Of a stretch of DNA of 64,000 nt, positions 17,780 through 25,001 are shown in pieces; positions within the stretch are counted from its first letter, which is position 1, and each line of letters begins with the position of its first letter. The stretch spans positions 124,001 through 188,000 of the forward strand of contig NZ_QMDL01000001.1 in assembly GCF_003336705.1 (NCBI RefSeq). Reading direction: 5' to 3'. The DNA is from Marinobacter litoralis. GTDB taxonomy: Bacteria; Pseudomonadota; Gammaproteobacteria; Pseudomonadales; Oleiphilaceae. A program made the translations under genes and the position numbers. Below the pieces are notes generated by a model, which saw nothing but the letters and a program-made list of their open reading frames with translations, was not told where the DNA came from and ran no database searches.

Positions 17780-18624
17780 TGTGTGGGCTCCCCAGCGTTA
17801 CGTTGGCGGAAAAAACGGTCCATCCAGATAGCCAGCAATACAATGGCCAGTCCGGCTTCAAAACCTTTACCGATGTCGACGGTGTTCAGGGCGCGAACAA
17901 CCGGCACACCTAAGCCATCAGCCCCGACCAGCGCAGCGATCACCACCATCGATAGGGACAGCATGATGCACTGGGTAATACCGGCACCGATGGAACTCAT
18001 AGCGGCGGGCAGCTCGACTTTGAGCAGCAGTTGGCGGTTGGTGCAGCCGAACGATTTGCCGGCTTCAACCAACTCGTTCGGCACTTGAGAAATGCCCAGG
18101 TAGGTCAGCCGTACCGGAGCGGCGATGGCGAAAATAACGGTGGAAATGACGCCGGGCACAACGCCCAGGCCGAATAGGGTCAAGGTCGGAATCAGGTACA
18201 CAAACGGAGGAATGGTTTGCATAAGGTCCAGAACTGGCTGCAGGAACTTGTACAGCCATTCGCTGTGGGCGGCCCATATGCCCAGAGGGATGCCAATCAC
18301 CACGCACAGTAGAGTGGCGTAAAGCACCAGCGATAGCGTGGCCATGGTGTCTTCCCAATAGCCAATGTTCCAGATCAGAAGAAAGCTGAAGGCGGTAAAA
18401 AGTGTGAGGCCCCAGCGGCGATGGCGCAGATGGGCAGCCACGGTCAAAAGGAGTACAAGGGCGGCGGGCGGTATCCAGAGAAGGGCATCGGTCAGCCCGT
18501 GAATCATGCTTTGTAAGCCTTCGGATACAGCGTCAAAAAAGCCGCTGAAATTGATGACTAGAAAATCAACAACGTCTTCCATGAAGTCGCCGAAAGGCAG
18601 TTGATGCTCAGTTATCCAGTTCAT
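17776..18624 (-). CDS. choW: Choline ABC transporter permease ChoW
   Basis: Inner-membrane permease that pairs with ChoV and ChoX to import choline. The 282-residue product has about six hydrophobic segments, the first near residues 50-65. The permease-ATPase coupling loop is VEAGKSFGCTNRQLLLKVELPAAMSSIGAGI near residues 185-215, matching the EAA-type loop of OpuAB/ProW relatives. It follows choX after a 139-base gap with two GC-rich hairpins and overlaps choV by 4 bases. Confidence 0.92.
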   Translation of the reverse strand: MNWITEHQLPFGDFMEDVVDFLVINFSGFFDAVSEGLQSMIHGLTDALLWIPPAALVLLLTVAAHLRHRRWGLTLFTAFSFLLIWNIGYWEDTMATLSLVLYATLLCVVIGIPLGIWAAHSEWLYKFLQPVLDLMQTIPPFVYLIPTLTLFGLGVVPGVISTVIFAIAAPVRLTYLGISQVPNELVEAGKSFGCTNRQLLLKVELPAAMSSIGAGITQCIMLSLSMVVIAALVGADGLGVPVVRALNTVDIGKGFEAGLAIVLLAIWMDRFFRQRNAGEPTQ

Positions 18625-18642
18625 GGTTTTCTGTCTTTTTGG

Positions 18643-18661
18643 GTGCGGGCAATGCCCGCAC
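18643..18661. terminator. Hairpin between choX and choW
   Basis: Perfect 8-base arms GTGCGGGC/GCCCGCAC around a 3-base loop. On the minus strand it lies just upstream of choW and has no T-run beyond its 3' arm, so mRNA stabilisation or partial attenuation after choX is more likely than full termination. Confidence 0.5.
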
Positions 18662-18695
18662 GGGATGTGAATGGTATCGGAACTTCAGATCAAGC

Positions 18696-18717
18696 GCCCC
18701 GGGCTGATGCCCGGGGC
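18696..18717. terminator. Second hairpin between choX and choW
   Basis: Perfect 9-base arms GCCCCGGGC/GCCCGGGGC with a 4-base TGAT loop, about 47 bases downstream of choX. With the 18643 hairpin it could protect the choX end of the mRNA and keep the binding protein more abundant than the permease, a common arrangement. Confidence 0.5.
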
Positions 18718-18763
18718 TTACTTGTATAAGCCGCGGTGGTGTTGGTTTAACACCCCGGGAGCT

Positions 18764-19696
18764 TTACTGCTTGAGGTAGGCTTTTACCGCAGGCAGTGCG
18801 TCTTCACCGTTCAGAGTGGTAACGCCGTCCAGCCAGCTGGTCAGCACGTCAGGGTTGTTGGCCAGCCAGGCGTGGGCAGCATCACGTGGCTCTTCACCGT
18901 CGTTCAGAATGGCGCCCATCACTTCGTTCTCCATGGTGAGCGTGAACTTCATGTTTTTCAGCAAGGTGCCGACGTTCGGGCATTCGTTCAGGTAGTTCTT
19001 GCGCACGTTGGTACGAACAGTGGCACCGCCGTAGTTGGGGCCAAAGAAATCGTCGCCACCGTCCAGATACGCCAGGTCATAGTTGGCGTTCATCGGGTGC
19101 GGTTCCCACGCCAGGAAAACCACCCACTGGTTGCGGCGAACAGAGCGGCTAACCTGTGACAGCATGCCGGCTTCGCTGGATTCAACCACACGGAAGTCGC
19201 CAAGACCGAAGGCATCCTGATCAACCATTTCCTGGATCAGTCGGTTACCGTCGTTGCCCGGCTCAATGCCGTAGATGCGTTCATTGAACTCATCTGCGTG
19301 CTTGGCGATGTCAGTAAAGTTGGTTACGCCTGCGTCGTACACAAACTGAGGTACGGCTAAGGTGTATTTCGCGCCTTCGAGGTTGGTGATCACGTTTTCA
19401 ACATCACCGCTTTCGAGGTAAGGGCGAACATCGCCTTCCATGGTCGGCATCCAGTTACCCAGGAACACGTCGATGTCTTTGTTCTTGAGTGAGCGGTAGG
19501 TTACCGGCACGGACAGCACTTTTGCGCTGGGCTCGTACCCCATCGCTTCCAGTATCTCGGAAGCGAGCGCGGTGGTGGCAGTGATGTCGGTCCAGCCGAC
19601 ATCGGCAAAACGAACCGCTTTACATTCAGGGTTTGGGGCTGCCATGGCAGCGCCGCTCATTGCGAGGCCTGCACAGGCCAACATGATCTTCTTCAT
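18764..19696 (-). CDS. choX: Choline-binding protein ChoX
   Basis: Periplasmic substrate-binding subunit of the choline importer. The 310-residue product starts MKKIMLACAGLAMSGAAMA, a clear signal peptide with an AMA-A cleavage site, followed by the mature region with VRFADVGWTDITATTALASEIL and FLGNWMPTMEGD, typical of the OpuAC/ChoX family. AAGGAG lies 7 bases before ATG 19696, so this start is preferred over the longer frame beginning at 19726. The gene follows betA after 34 bases. Confidence 0.92.
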   Translation of the reverse strand: MKKIMLACAGLAMSGAAMAAPNPECKAVRFADVGWTDITATTALASEILEAMGYEPSAKVLSVPVTYRSLKNKDIDVFLGNWMPTMEGDVRPYLESGDVENVITNLEGAKYTLAVPQFVYDAGVTNFTDIAKHADEFNERIYGIEPGNDGNRLIQEMVDQDAFGLGDFRVVESSEAGMLSQVSRSVRRNQWVVFLAWEPHPMNANYDLAYLDGGDDFFGPNYGGATVRTNVRKNYLNECPNVGTLLKNMKFTLTMENEVMGAILNDGEEPRDAAHAWLANNPDVLTSWLDGVTTLNGEDALPAVKAYLKQ

Positions 19697-19730
19697 AGTC
19701 GTTCTCCTTTCTTGATTCTTTGTCACGGTC

Positions 19731-21413
19731 TTATCGTTGTGCGTTTTTCCAGTCAGGGTGCTCCCAGGCGGGGGCTGACGAAGGGGGCAGCAGCTCGCGG
19801 CCGAGGATGTGGTCGGCGCATTTTTCTGCCAGCATGATGGTGGGCGCGTTCAGGTTGCCGCTCACCACGCTCGGCATGATGGAGGCATCCACCACCCGCA
19901 GGTTGCTCACGCCGTACACCCGGGCTTCTTCATCAACAACGGCCATGGGGTCATCGGCTGCGCCCATTTTGCAGGTGCAGGACGGGTGGTAAGCGCTGTC
20001 TGCGTATTCCCGAACGAAGGCATCGATGTCTTCGTCTGTGGTGGCGCTGGCTCCCGGGCGGAGCTCTTCACCCCGGAACGGATCGAAGGCCGATTGGGCG
20101 AAAATCTCGCGGGTCAGCTTGATGCTTTGGCGCATTTCCCAGCGATCCCGCTCGGTGCTGAGCAATTTAGGGTCGATGATCGGGTGATCGGTCGGGTCGG
20201 CGGATCTCAGTTTCAGGAAACCGCGACTGGTCGGGCGCATGGGGCCCACATGGGCTTGGTAGCCGTGGCATTCCGCGTCTTTCCGGCCGTGGTCGATAAC
20301 CTGAGACGGCAAGAAGTGGTATTGGATGTCCGGGTGCTGTACGCCCGCTTCAGAGCGGATAAAGCCTCCAGCTTCCAGGTGTGCAGTCCGGCATGCGCCC
20401 CAGTCGTGGTTCAGGAACCACTTCACGCCGGCGATGGTTTTGCCCGGCTGGGTGGTGTACTTGTAGAGCGTAACCGGCTGGGTGGACTTGTGCTGAACGT
20501 AGATTTCCAGGTGGTCCTGCAGGTTTTTACCAACGCCTGGGCGGTCGGCCACAACAGGAATGTTGTGCTCTTTCAGTTCGTCTGCCGCACCGATGCCAGA
20601 CAGCATCAACAGCTGTGGCGAGTTGATGGCACCGCCGCTGACAATGACTTCTTTGCGGGCCGCTACGCGAATGGTCTTGCCGCTCTGGATGTACTCAACG
20701 CCCACCGCTTTTTCGCCTTCAAACAGGATGCGGGTGGTCATGGCGCCGGTTTCGGCCGTCAGGTTCGGCCGGTTCAGTGCGGGCCGCAAGTAGGCCTGAG
20801 CGGCGCTCCAGCGTTTGCCTTTGCGAATGGTCATATCCATTTCGCCGAAGCCTTCCTGCTGGTAGCCGTTCATGTCTTCAGTATAGGGGTAGCCGGCTTG
20901 TTTGGTCGCTTCCAGGAACGCGCCGAACAGCGGGTTGGGTTCGTCACCGGTATGGACGTTCAGGGGGCCATCGCCGCCACGGTAATCGTCAGCACCCTTT
21001 TCCCGGCTTTCGGCCTTGCGGAAGTAGGGCAGTACGTCCTGATAGCGCCAGCCTTTCGCGCCTTCATCGTGCCAGCGGTCGTAGTCGTAGGCGTGGCCGC
21101 GGATGTATACCATTGCGTTCAGGGTAGAGCCGCCACCCCAGACTTTGCCGCGGGGCCAGTACAGTTTGCGGTTGTTGAGATATTCTTGCGGCTCGGTGTG
21201 GTAGTACCAGTTGTACTTGTCGTCCATGAGGTTGTACATGAGTGCCGCAGGCATGTGGATTTTCCAGGTGTCGTCGCGGCGGCCCGCTTCCAGCACCAAC
21301 ACCTGGTGCTCACCGCTTTCGCTCAACCGGTTGGCCAGCACGCAGCCGGCAGAGCCGGTGCCCACAACCACGTAGTCAAATTCATTATCAAACTTCAAAG
21401 CTGTCTCCTTCAT
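19731..21413 (-). CDS. betA: Choline dehydrogenase BetA
   Basis: FAD-dependent GMC oxidoreductase, membrane-associated, oxidising choline to betaine aldehyde. The 560-residue product has the dinucleotide-binding motif VVVGTGSAGCVLANRLSE near residue 15, the GMC signature WGGGSTLNAMVYIRGHAYDYD near residues 92-112, and the C-terminal catalytic region YHPSCTCKMG with NLRVVDASIMPSVVSGNLNAPTIM. Length matches E. coli BetA. A GC hairpin (GCGGGC/GCCCGC) lies in the 48-base gap to betB. Confidence 0.95.
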   Translation of the reverse strand: MKETALKFDNEFDYVVVGTGSAGCVLANRLSESGEHQVLVLEAGRRDDTWKIHMPAALMYNLMDDKYNWYYHTEPQEYLNNRKLYWPRGKVWGGGSTLNAMVYIRGHAYDYDRWHDEGAKGWRYQDVLPYFRKAESREKGADDYRGGDGPLNVHTGDEPNPLFGAFLEATKQAGYPYTEDMNGYQQEGFGEMDMTIRKGKRWSAAQAYLRPALNRPNLTAETGAMTTRILFEGEKAVGVEYIQSGKTIRVAARKEVIVSGGAINSPQLLMLSGIGAADELKEHNIPVVADRPGVGKNLQDHLEIYVQHKSTQPVTLYKYTTQPGKTIAGVKWFLNHDWGACRTAHLEAGGFIRSEAGVQHPDIQYHFLPSQVIDHGRKDAECHGYQAHVGPMRPTSRGFLKLRSADPTDHPIIDPKLLSTERDRWEMRQSIKLTREIFAQSAFDPFRGEELRPGASATTDEDIDAFVREYADSAYHPSCTCKMGAADDPMAVVDEEARVYGVSNLRVVDASIMPSVVSGNLNAPTIMLAEKCADHILGRELLPPSSAPAWEHPDWKNAQR

Positions 21414-21461
21414 ACGGATGCGGGCAAGCAGCCCGCAGCGATATTCGTTGGAATGAGGGGG

Positions 21462-22925
21462 TCAGAACGGTGCCTCAAGTGGCGCCATGCCGACGTAGAT
21501 GGATTTGGTCTGGGTATAGTGGGCGAGAGTTTCGCGTCCATTCTCGCGACCCAGCCCGGAGAGCTTGTAACCCCCTACGGGCATTTCGGCGGGTGAGGCG
21601 CCAAAGCTGTTGATCCAGCAAATGCCGGCTTCAAGCTGATGAATCACACGATGAGCGCGGGTGGTGTCGGTGGTGAATACCGCCGCTGCCAGGCCGTAGT
21701 CGGTGTCGTTGGCGCGCTGAATCACTTCTTCTTCGGTGTCAAACGGCAGGATCGACATCACCGGGCCAAAGATTTCTTCCCGCACGATGGTCATGTCATC
21801 GGTGCAGTCGGCGAATATCGTCGGCGCTACAAAATAGCCACCTTCAAAGCCGGCTGGCTGAAGAGTTGTACCGCCGGTTAGCAGGCGCGCTCCTTCAGCT
21901 TTTGCGCTATCGATGTATTTCATCACCAAATCGCGATGCTTGGCGCTGATCAGAGAGCCGAAGTTGGTGTCGGGGTGTTCTGGGTCTCCGGCGATGATGT
22001 TGTTCTCGGTACGTCGCACCAGCTGGTCAATGAAGGCGTCGTAGATCGAACGCTGAACGAATACGCGAGTGCCGTTGGTGCAGACTTCGCCTTGCGTGTA
22101 GAAGTTGCCCAGCATGGCGGCCGATACGGCTTGTTCGAGGTCGGTGTCTTCAAACACGACCAACGGTGATTTGCCGCCCAGCTCCATGGTCACGGATTTC
22201 AGCGAGGATGCAGAGTCGGCCATGACGGTGCGGCCCGTTTTCGCTTCACCGGTGAAAGAAACTTTGGCGATGGCGGGTTCGGCCGTCAGCATTTGGCCCA
22301 CTCGGTAGTCGCCTTGAATCACGTTAAACACGCCGGCCGGTACGCCAGCTTCGATGTAGATTTCGGCCAGTTTGATCGCGCCCAGCGGGGTTTCTTCTGA
22401 CGGCTTGAAGATCATGCTGTTGCCGCAGGCCAGTGCCGGCGCGGATTTCCAGCAGGCGATCTGCAGCGGGTAGTTCCAGGCACCGATGCCGGCGCAGATG
22501 CCCAACGGTTCGCGGCGGGTGTAGAAAAAGTCCGGCCCCAAGTGCTGGCTTTCGCCGGTGATGCTGGAGGCTTGGCCTGCGAAGTATTCCACCGAATCGG
22601 CACCGGTTACTACGTCTACTACGCTGGCCTCCTGCCAGGGCTTGCCGGTATCCAGTACCTCGATTTTCGCCAGTGCATCGTTGCGCTCGCGCAGGATATT
22701 GGCGGCGCGGTTAAGAATGCGCCCGCGCTCCAGACCGCTCATCGCGGACCAGGCGTTAAAACCTACCCGAGCGCTCTCAACGGCGGCTTTCATCACGGAT
22801 TCGTCGGCTTGTTCCACCTGATAGATCACTTTGCCGGTTGCCGGGTTCACGACATCAAACCGCTCACCGCTTTGATTGGCCATGGGTTGGCCGTTAATAA
22901 ACGATTGATAAATGGGCAGCGTCAT
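21462..22925 (-). CDS. betB: Betaine aldehyde dehydrogenase BetB
   Basis: NAD(P)-dependent dehydrogenase completing the conversion of choline to glycine betaine. The 487-residue product from ATG 22925 has the usual aldehyde dehydrogenase signatures [14 protein letters not shown] and [14 protein letters not shown] with the catalytic cysteine. The start is chosen because GGAG lies 7 bases upstream and the ATG overlaps the betI stop by one base (TGATG); a longer frame to 22976 would intrude into betI. It fits the normal length of about 490. Confidence 0.95.
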   Translation of the reverse strand: MTLPIYQSFINGQPMANQSGERFDVVNPATGKVIYQVEQADESVMKAAVESARVGFNAWSAMSGLERGRILNRAANILRERNDALAKIEVLDTGKPWQEASVVDVVTGADSVEYFAGQASSITGESQHLGPDFFYTRREPLGICAGIGAWNYPLQIACWKSAPALACGNSMIFKPSEETPLGAIKLAEIYIEAGVPAGVFNVIQGDYRVGQMLTAEPAIAKVSFTGEAKTGRTVMADSASSLKSVTMELGGKSPLVVFEDTDLEQAVSAAMLGNFYTQGEVCTNGTRVFVQRSIYDAFIDQLVRRTENNIIAGDPEHPDTNFGSLISAKHRDLVMKYIDSAKAEGARLLTGGTTLQPAGFEGGYFVAPTIFADCTDDMTIVREEIFGPVMSILPFDTEEEVIQRANDTDYGLAAAVFTTDTTRAHRVIHQLEAGICWINSFGASPAEMPVGGYKLSGLGRENGRETLAHYTQTKSIYVGMAPLEAPF

Positions 22926-23521
22926 CAGGAGGCTCCGTTGTTTGCTTGAATGGCTTGGTCGATATAGGTTTTGCACAGAGTGACGGCTTGCGAGGGCTCA
23001 ATGCGGCCTTCACTCATGGCCGCTCGTAGCCAGAAGCCGTCAATCAGAGCTGCGATGGTTTGAGCGGTGCTGCGCACTTGGGGCTCTGGCATCAGCTCAC
23101 GCAAATAGAACATCAGGTTGGACAGCAGGCGACGTTCGTTCACGCGCTGTAAGCGCATGAGGTCCGGGCTGTGCATGGCTTGGGTCCAGAACGCCAGCCA
23201 GGTTTTGGAGGACTGGGCGTGGGTCTGAACGCCGGAGAAGTTGGCATCGACAATGGCCATCAACCGTTCCCGGGGTGTATTGGGCCGATCGGCCATCAGT
23301 TTCGACACGTCTTGCTGCAGTGAAGACAGCAAGTGCCTCATGGTTGCCTCGAGCAGGCCCTGCTTGCCGCCGAAGTAGTGGCTGACAATGCCCACAGACA
23401 GGCCTGAAACCGCAGCGATTTTCCCGATCGTTGCGCCTTGAAACCCATGCTCTTCAATGATCTGCAGCGTTGCGTCGATCAGTTGCTGACGCCGAATTGT
23501 TTCTATTCCGATTCTTGCCAT
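22925..23521 (-). CDS. betI: Transcriptional repressor BetI
   Basis: TetR-family repressor that responds to choline and controls bet genes. The 198-residue product has an N-terminal HTH ([53 protein letters not shown], residues 10-62) that is highly characteristic of BetI, followed by a helical ligand-binding region. It is the first gene of the operon, with its own predicted operator about 40 bases upstream. Confidence 0.93.
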   Translation of the reverse strand: MARIGIETIRRQQLIDATLQIIEEHGFQGATIGKIAAVSGLSVGIVSHYFGGKQGLLEATMRHLLSSLQQDVSKLMADRPNTPRERLMAIVDANFSGVQTHAQSSKTWLAFWTQAMHSPDLMRLQRVNERRLLSNLMFYLRELMPEPQVRSTAQTIAALIDGFWLRAAMSEGRIEPSQAVTLCKTYIDQAIQANNGAS

Positions 23522-23562
23522 GAGTCCTCGGCTCCACTCGCCCTGAATACCTGTTCAACTTT

Positions 23563-23578
23563 TTGAATGAGCGTTCAA
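23563..23578. promoter_or_regulatory. Probable BetI operator
   Basis: TTGAATGAGCGTTCAA is a nearly perfect dyad 41 bases upstream of betI, and a second TTCAA/TTGAA half-site pair lies just beside it. Position and TTGAA-TTCAA character match operators expected for BetI; binding is inferred. Confidence 0.55.
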
Positions 23579-23639
23579 TTTAAATAAGCGTAATGGTTTG
23601 AAGGCTAAATATCAAACCGACAAATCGATGCGTTCAAAG

Positions 23640-23661
23640 CCTTATCTGGCGCTAGATAAGG
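23640..23661. promoter_or_regulatory. 22-base near-perfect palindrome
   Basis: Arms CCTTATCT and AGATAAGG are perfect complements and the central GGCGCT is itself nearly symmetrical (GCGC core, one mismatched pair). It has no run of T, so an operator is more likely than a terminator. The binding protein is unknown. Confidence 0.4.
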
Positions 23662-23743
23662 GCTGACGGGGTGTTTTTTGGATTATTAATTGTTTAGAAG
23701 GCGAATGAATGTGGCGGGAGGGGGCGCGAGCACTAGGGTTGGC

Positions 23744-23755
23744 GGGTTTTAACCC
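23744..23755. promoter_or_regulatory. Upstream dyad GGGTT-TT-AACCC
   Basis: A 12-base dyad 108 bases upstream of the sigma-54 promoter start. A second copy begins 32 bases further on. Candidate upstream activator site for the DctD-like regulator encoded at 29103-30455. Confidence 0.45.
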
Positions 23756-23775
23756 AATTCTTTTTTGGGGTGTGT

Positions 23776-23787
23776 GGGTTTCTACCC
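23776..23787. promoter_or_regulatory. Upstream dyad GGGT-TTCT-ACCC
   Basis: Second, slightly weaker copy of the dyad at 23744, offset by 32 bases, about three helical turns, so both would face the same side of the DNA. A further GGGTTTGGGTTT stretch follows at 23794. Candidate activator site. Confidence 0.42.
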
Positions 23788-23851
23788 ATTTTTGGGTTTG
23801 GGTTTCTGAGTGCTTTTTATAGGCCGTTGTTTTGTATTGGTTTTTGTTTTG

Positions 23852-23867
23852 TGGCCCGAGGTTTGCT
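23852..23867 (+). promoter_or_regulatory. Sigma-54 promoter of the TRAP operon
   Basis: TGGCCCGAGGTTTGCT matches the consensus TGGCACGnnnnTTGCW with one mismatch, and the invariant GG and GC are separated by exactly 10 bases. The predicted transcript would begin near 23878, about 62 bases before the binding-protein start. Sigma-54 promoters need an AAA+ activator, and one is encoded at the end of the same cluster. Confidence 0.7.
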
Positions 23868-23939
23868 GTTAGTTGTTTCAGGAGGTCGAGATCGGCCTTG
23901 CCTGCACCGAACTAACAAAACGCATCGGGAGCCTTTTTT

Positions 23940-24917
23940 ATGAAACTTCAGACCATCGTGGCGGCCGCGTTCGCCTCATCTGTATTTGCTGCAACACCGG
24001 CTGTTGCACAAGACCGCGCCGGTTGGCCAGACAGCTTTACCGTAGGCACTGCAAGTCAGGGCGGCACCTACTTTGCCTACGGTTCTGGTTGGGCGAACTT
24101 TGTTGCAGAAAACCTGGGGGTGTCTGGTGGCGCTGAAATCACAGGTGGCCCGGTTCAGAACATGGCGCTGGTACACACCGGTGACCTGAAGTTTGGCTTG
24201 ACCACCATGGGCCCGGCCCGTGAATCCCGCGATGGCGAAAGCCCTCTGGCACCGGGCATGAAGATGGACAATGTCTGCGCCATGTTCCCGATGTACGAGA
24301 CACCGTTCTCTATCACGGCGCTGAGCAGCACCGGCATCAAATCCATTTCTGACATTCCTGATGGCGCTACCATCGGTTTCGGGCCTGCAGGCTCCACCTC
24401 TGACACTTACTTCCCGCGCATGATGGAAGCCCTCGGGGTTAACTTTAAGCGCCGTAACGGAAGCTGGTCTGATCTGGGTGGCCAGTTGCAGGACGGTTTG
24501 ATTGATGTGGTTGCCTTTGCCGCCGGCATTCCAATCCCTGCGGTTAGCCAGTTGGAAGTTCAGACCGATGTAAACATCATTGGCATGAACGATGAAGAAG
24601 CCAAGAAGATCGTTGATCAGTTCCCGGTTTCCGAGTTTGTGATTCCGGCCAGTACTTACCAGTCACTGGACGAGCCTTCGCGCGTTGTGTCTATGTGGAA
24701 CTTCGCCATGGTGAACTGCGATATGCCGGAAAGCTTTGTGTATGAAATCACCAAGCTGACCATGGAAAACAACGAGAAAATGGTGTCGATCCACAAAGCG
24801 GCGCGCTTCTCTGTTCCTGAAAACTACAGCAAGAACACGGTGCTGCCTTGGCATCCGGGTGCTGCCCGTTGGTTTAACGAAAACGGTTATACCATCGAAG
24901 CCGCCGCGATTAAGTAA
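23940..24917 (+). CDS. TAXI-family TRAP transporter solute-binding protein
   Basis: Periplasmic binding protein of the TAXI type, delivering an unknown solute to the TRAP permease encoded next. The 325-residue product has a signal peptide MKLQTIVAAAFASSVFAATPAVAQ, then FTVGTASQGGTYFAYGSGWANFV, the family's nucleotide-like TAXI start, and a C-terminal HPGAARWFNENG. GGGAGCC lies upstream of the ATG. A strong hairpin separates it from the permease gene. Substrate cannot be told from sequence; the neighbouring choline genes are on the other strand. Confidence 0.9.
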   Translation: MKLQTIVAAAFASSVFAATPAVAQDRAGWPDSFTVGTASQGGTYFAYGSGWANFVAENLGVSGGAEITGGPVQNMALVHTGDLKFGLTTMGPARESRDGESPLAPGMKMDNVCAMFPMYETPFSITALSSTGIKSISDIPDGATIGFGPAGSTSDTYFPRMMEALGVNFKRRNGSWSDLGGQLQDGLIDVVAFAAGIPIPAVSQLEVQTDVNIIGMNDEEAKKIVDQFPVSEFVIPASTYQSLDEPSRVVSMWNFAMVNCDMPESFVYEITKLTMENNEKMVSIHKAARFSVPENYSKNTVLPWHPGAARWFNENGYTIEAAAIK

Positions 24918-24926
24918 TCAGGCTTG

Positions 24927-24957
24927 AGCCCCGGAGCGTGTGATCGCCTCCGGGGCT
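24927..24957 (+). terminator. Hairpin between binding protein and permease genes
   Basis: Perfect 10-base arms AGCCCCGGAG/CTCCGGGGCT with an 11-base loop, followed by a T-rich but interrupted TTGGTTGTTT. It probably acts as partial attenuator or 3' stabiliser so that the binding protein is made in excess over the permease. Confidence 0.6.
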
Positions 24958-25001
24958 TGGTTGTTTCTGAATAACCGCCTTATCTGTAGGCAGGACCAAT
25001 C

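Larger units (their letters stand above)
23522..23939. other. 418-base divergent control region betI / TRAP transporter
   Basis: This gene-free stretch carries a BetI-like operator (23563-23578), inverted repeats at 23595-23618 (GGTTTGA/TCAAACC) and 23640-23661, two GGGTT-type dyads, a T-rich tract around 23760-23850 and a sigma-54 promoter (23852-23867). The left half is expected to serve betI, the right half the TRAP genes. Confidence 0.7.

Noticed and set aside
19809..21596. 595-codon plus-strand open frame opposite betA
   Set aside because: It is the antisense shadow of the well-supported betA gene with no family resemblance or start signal.
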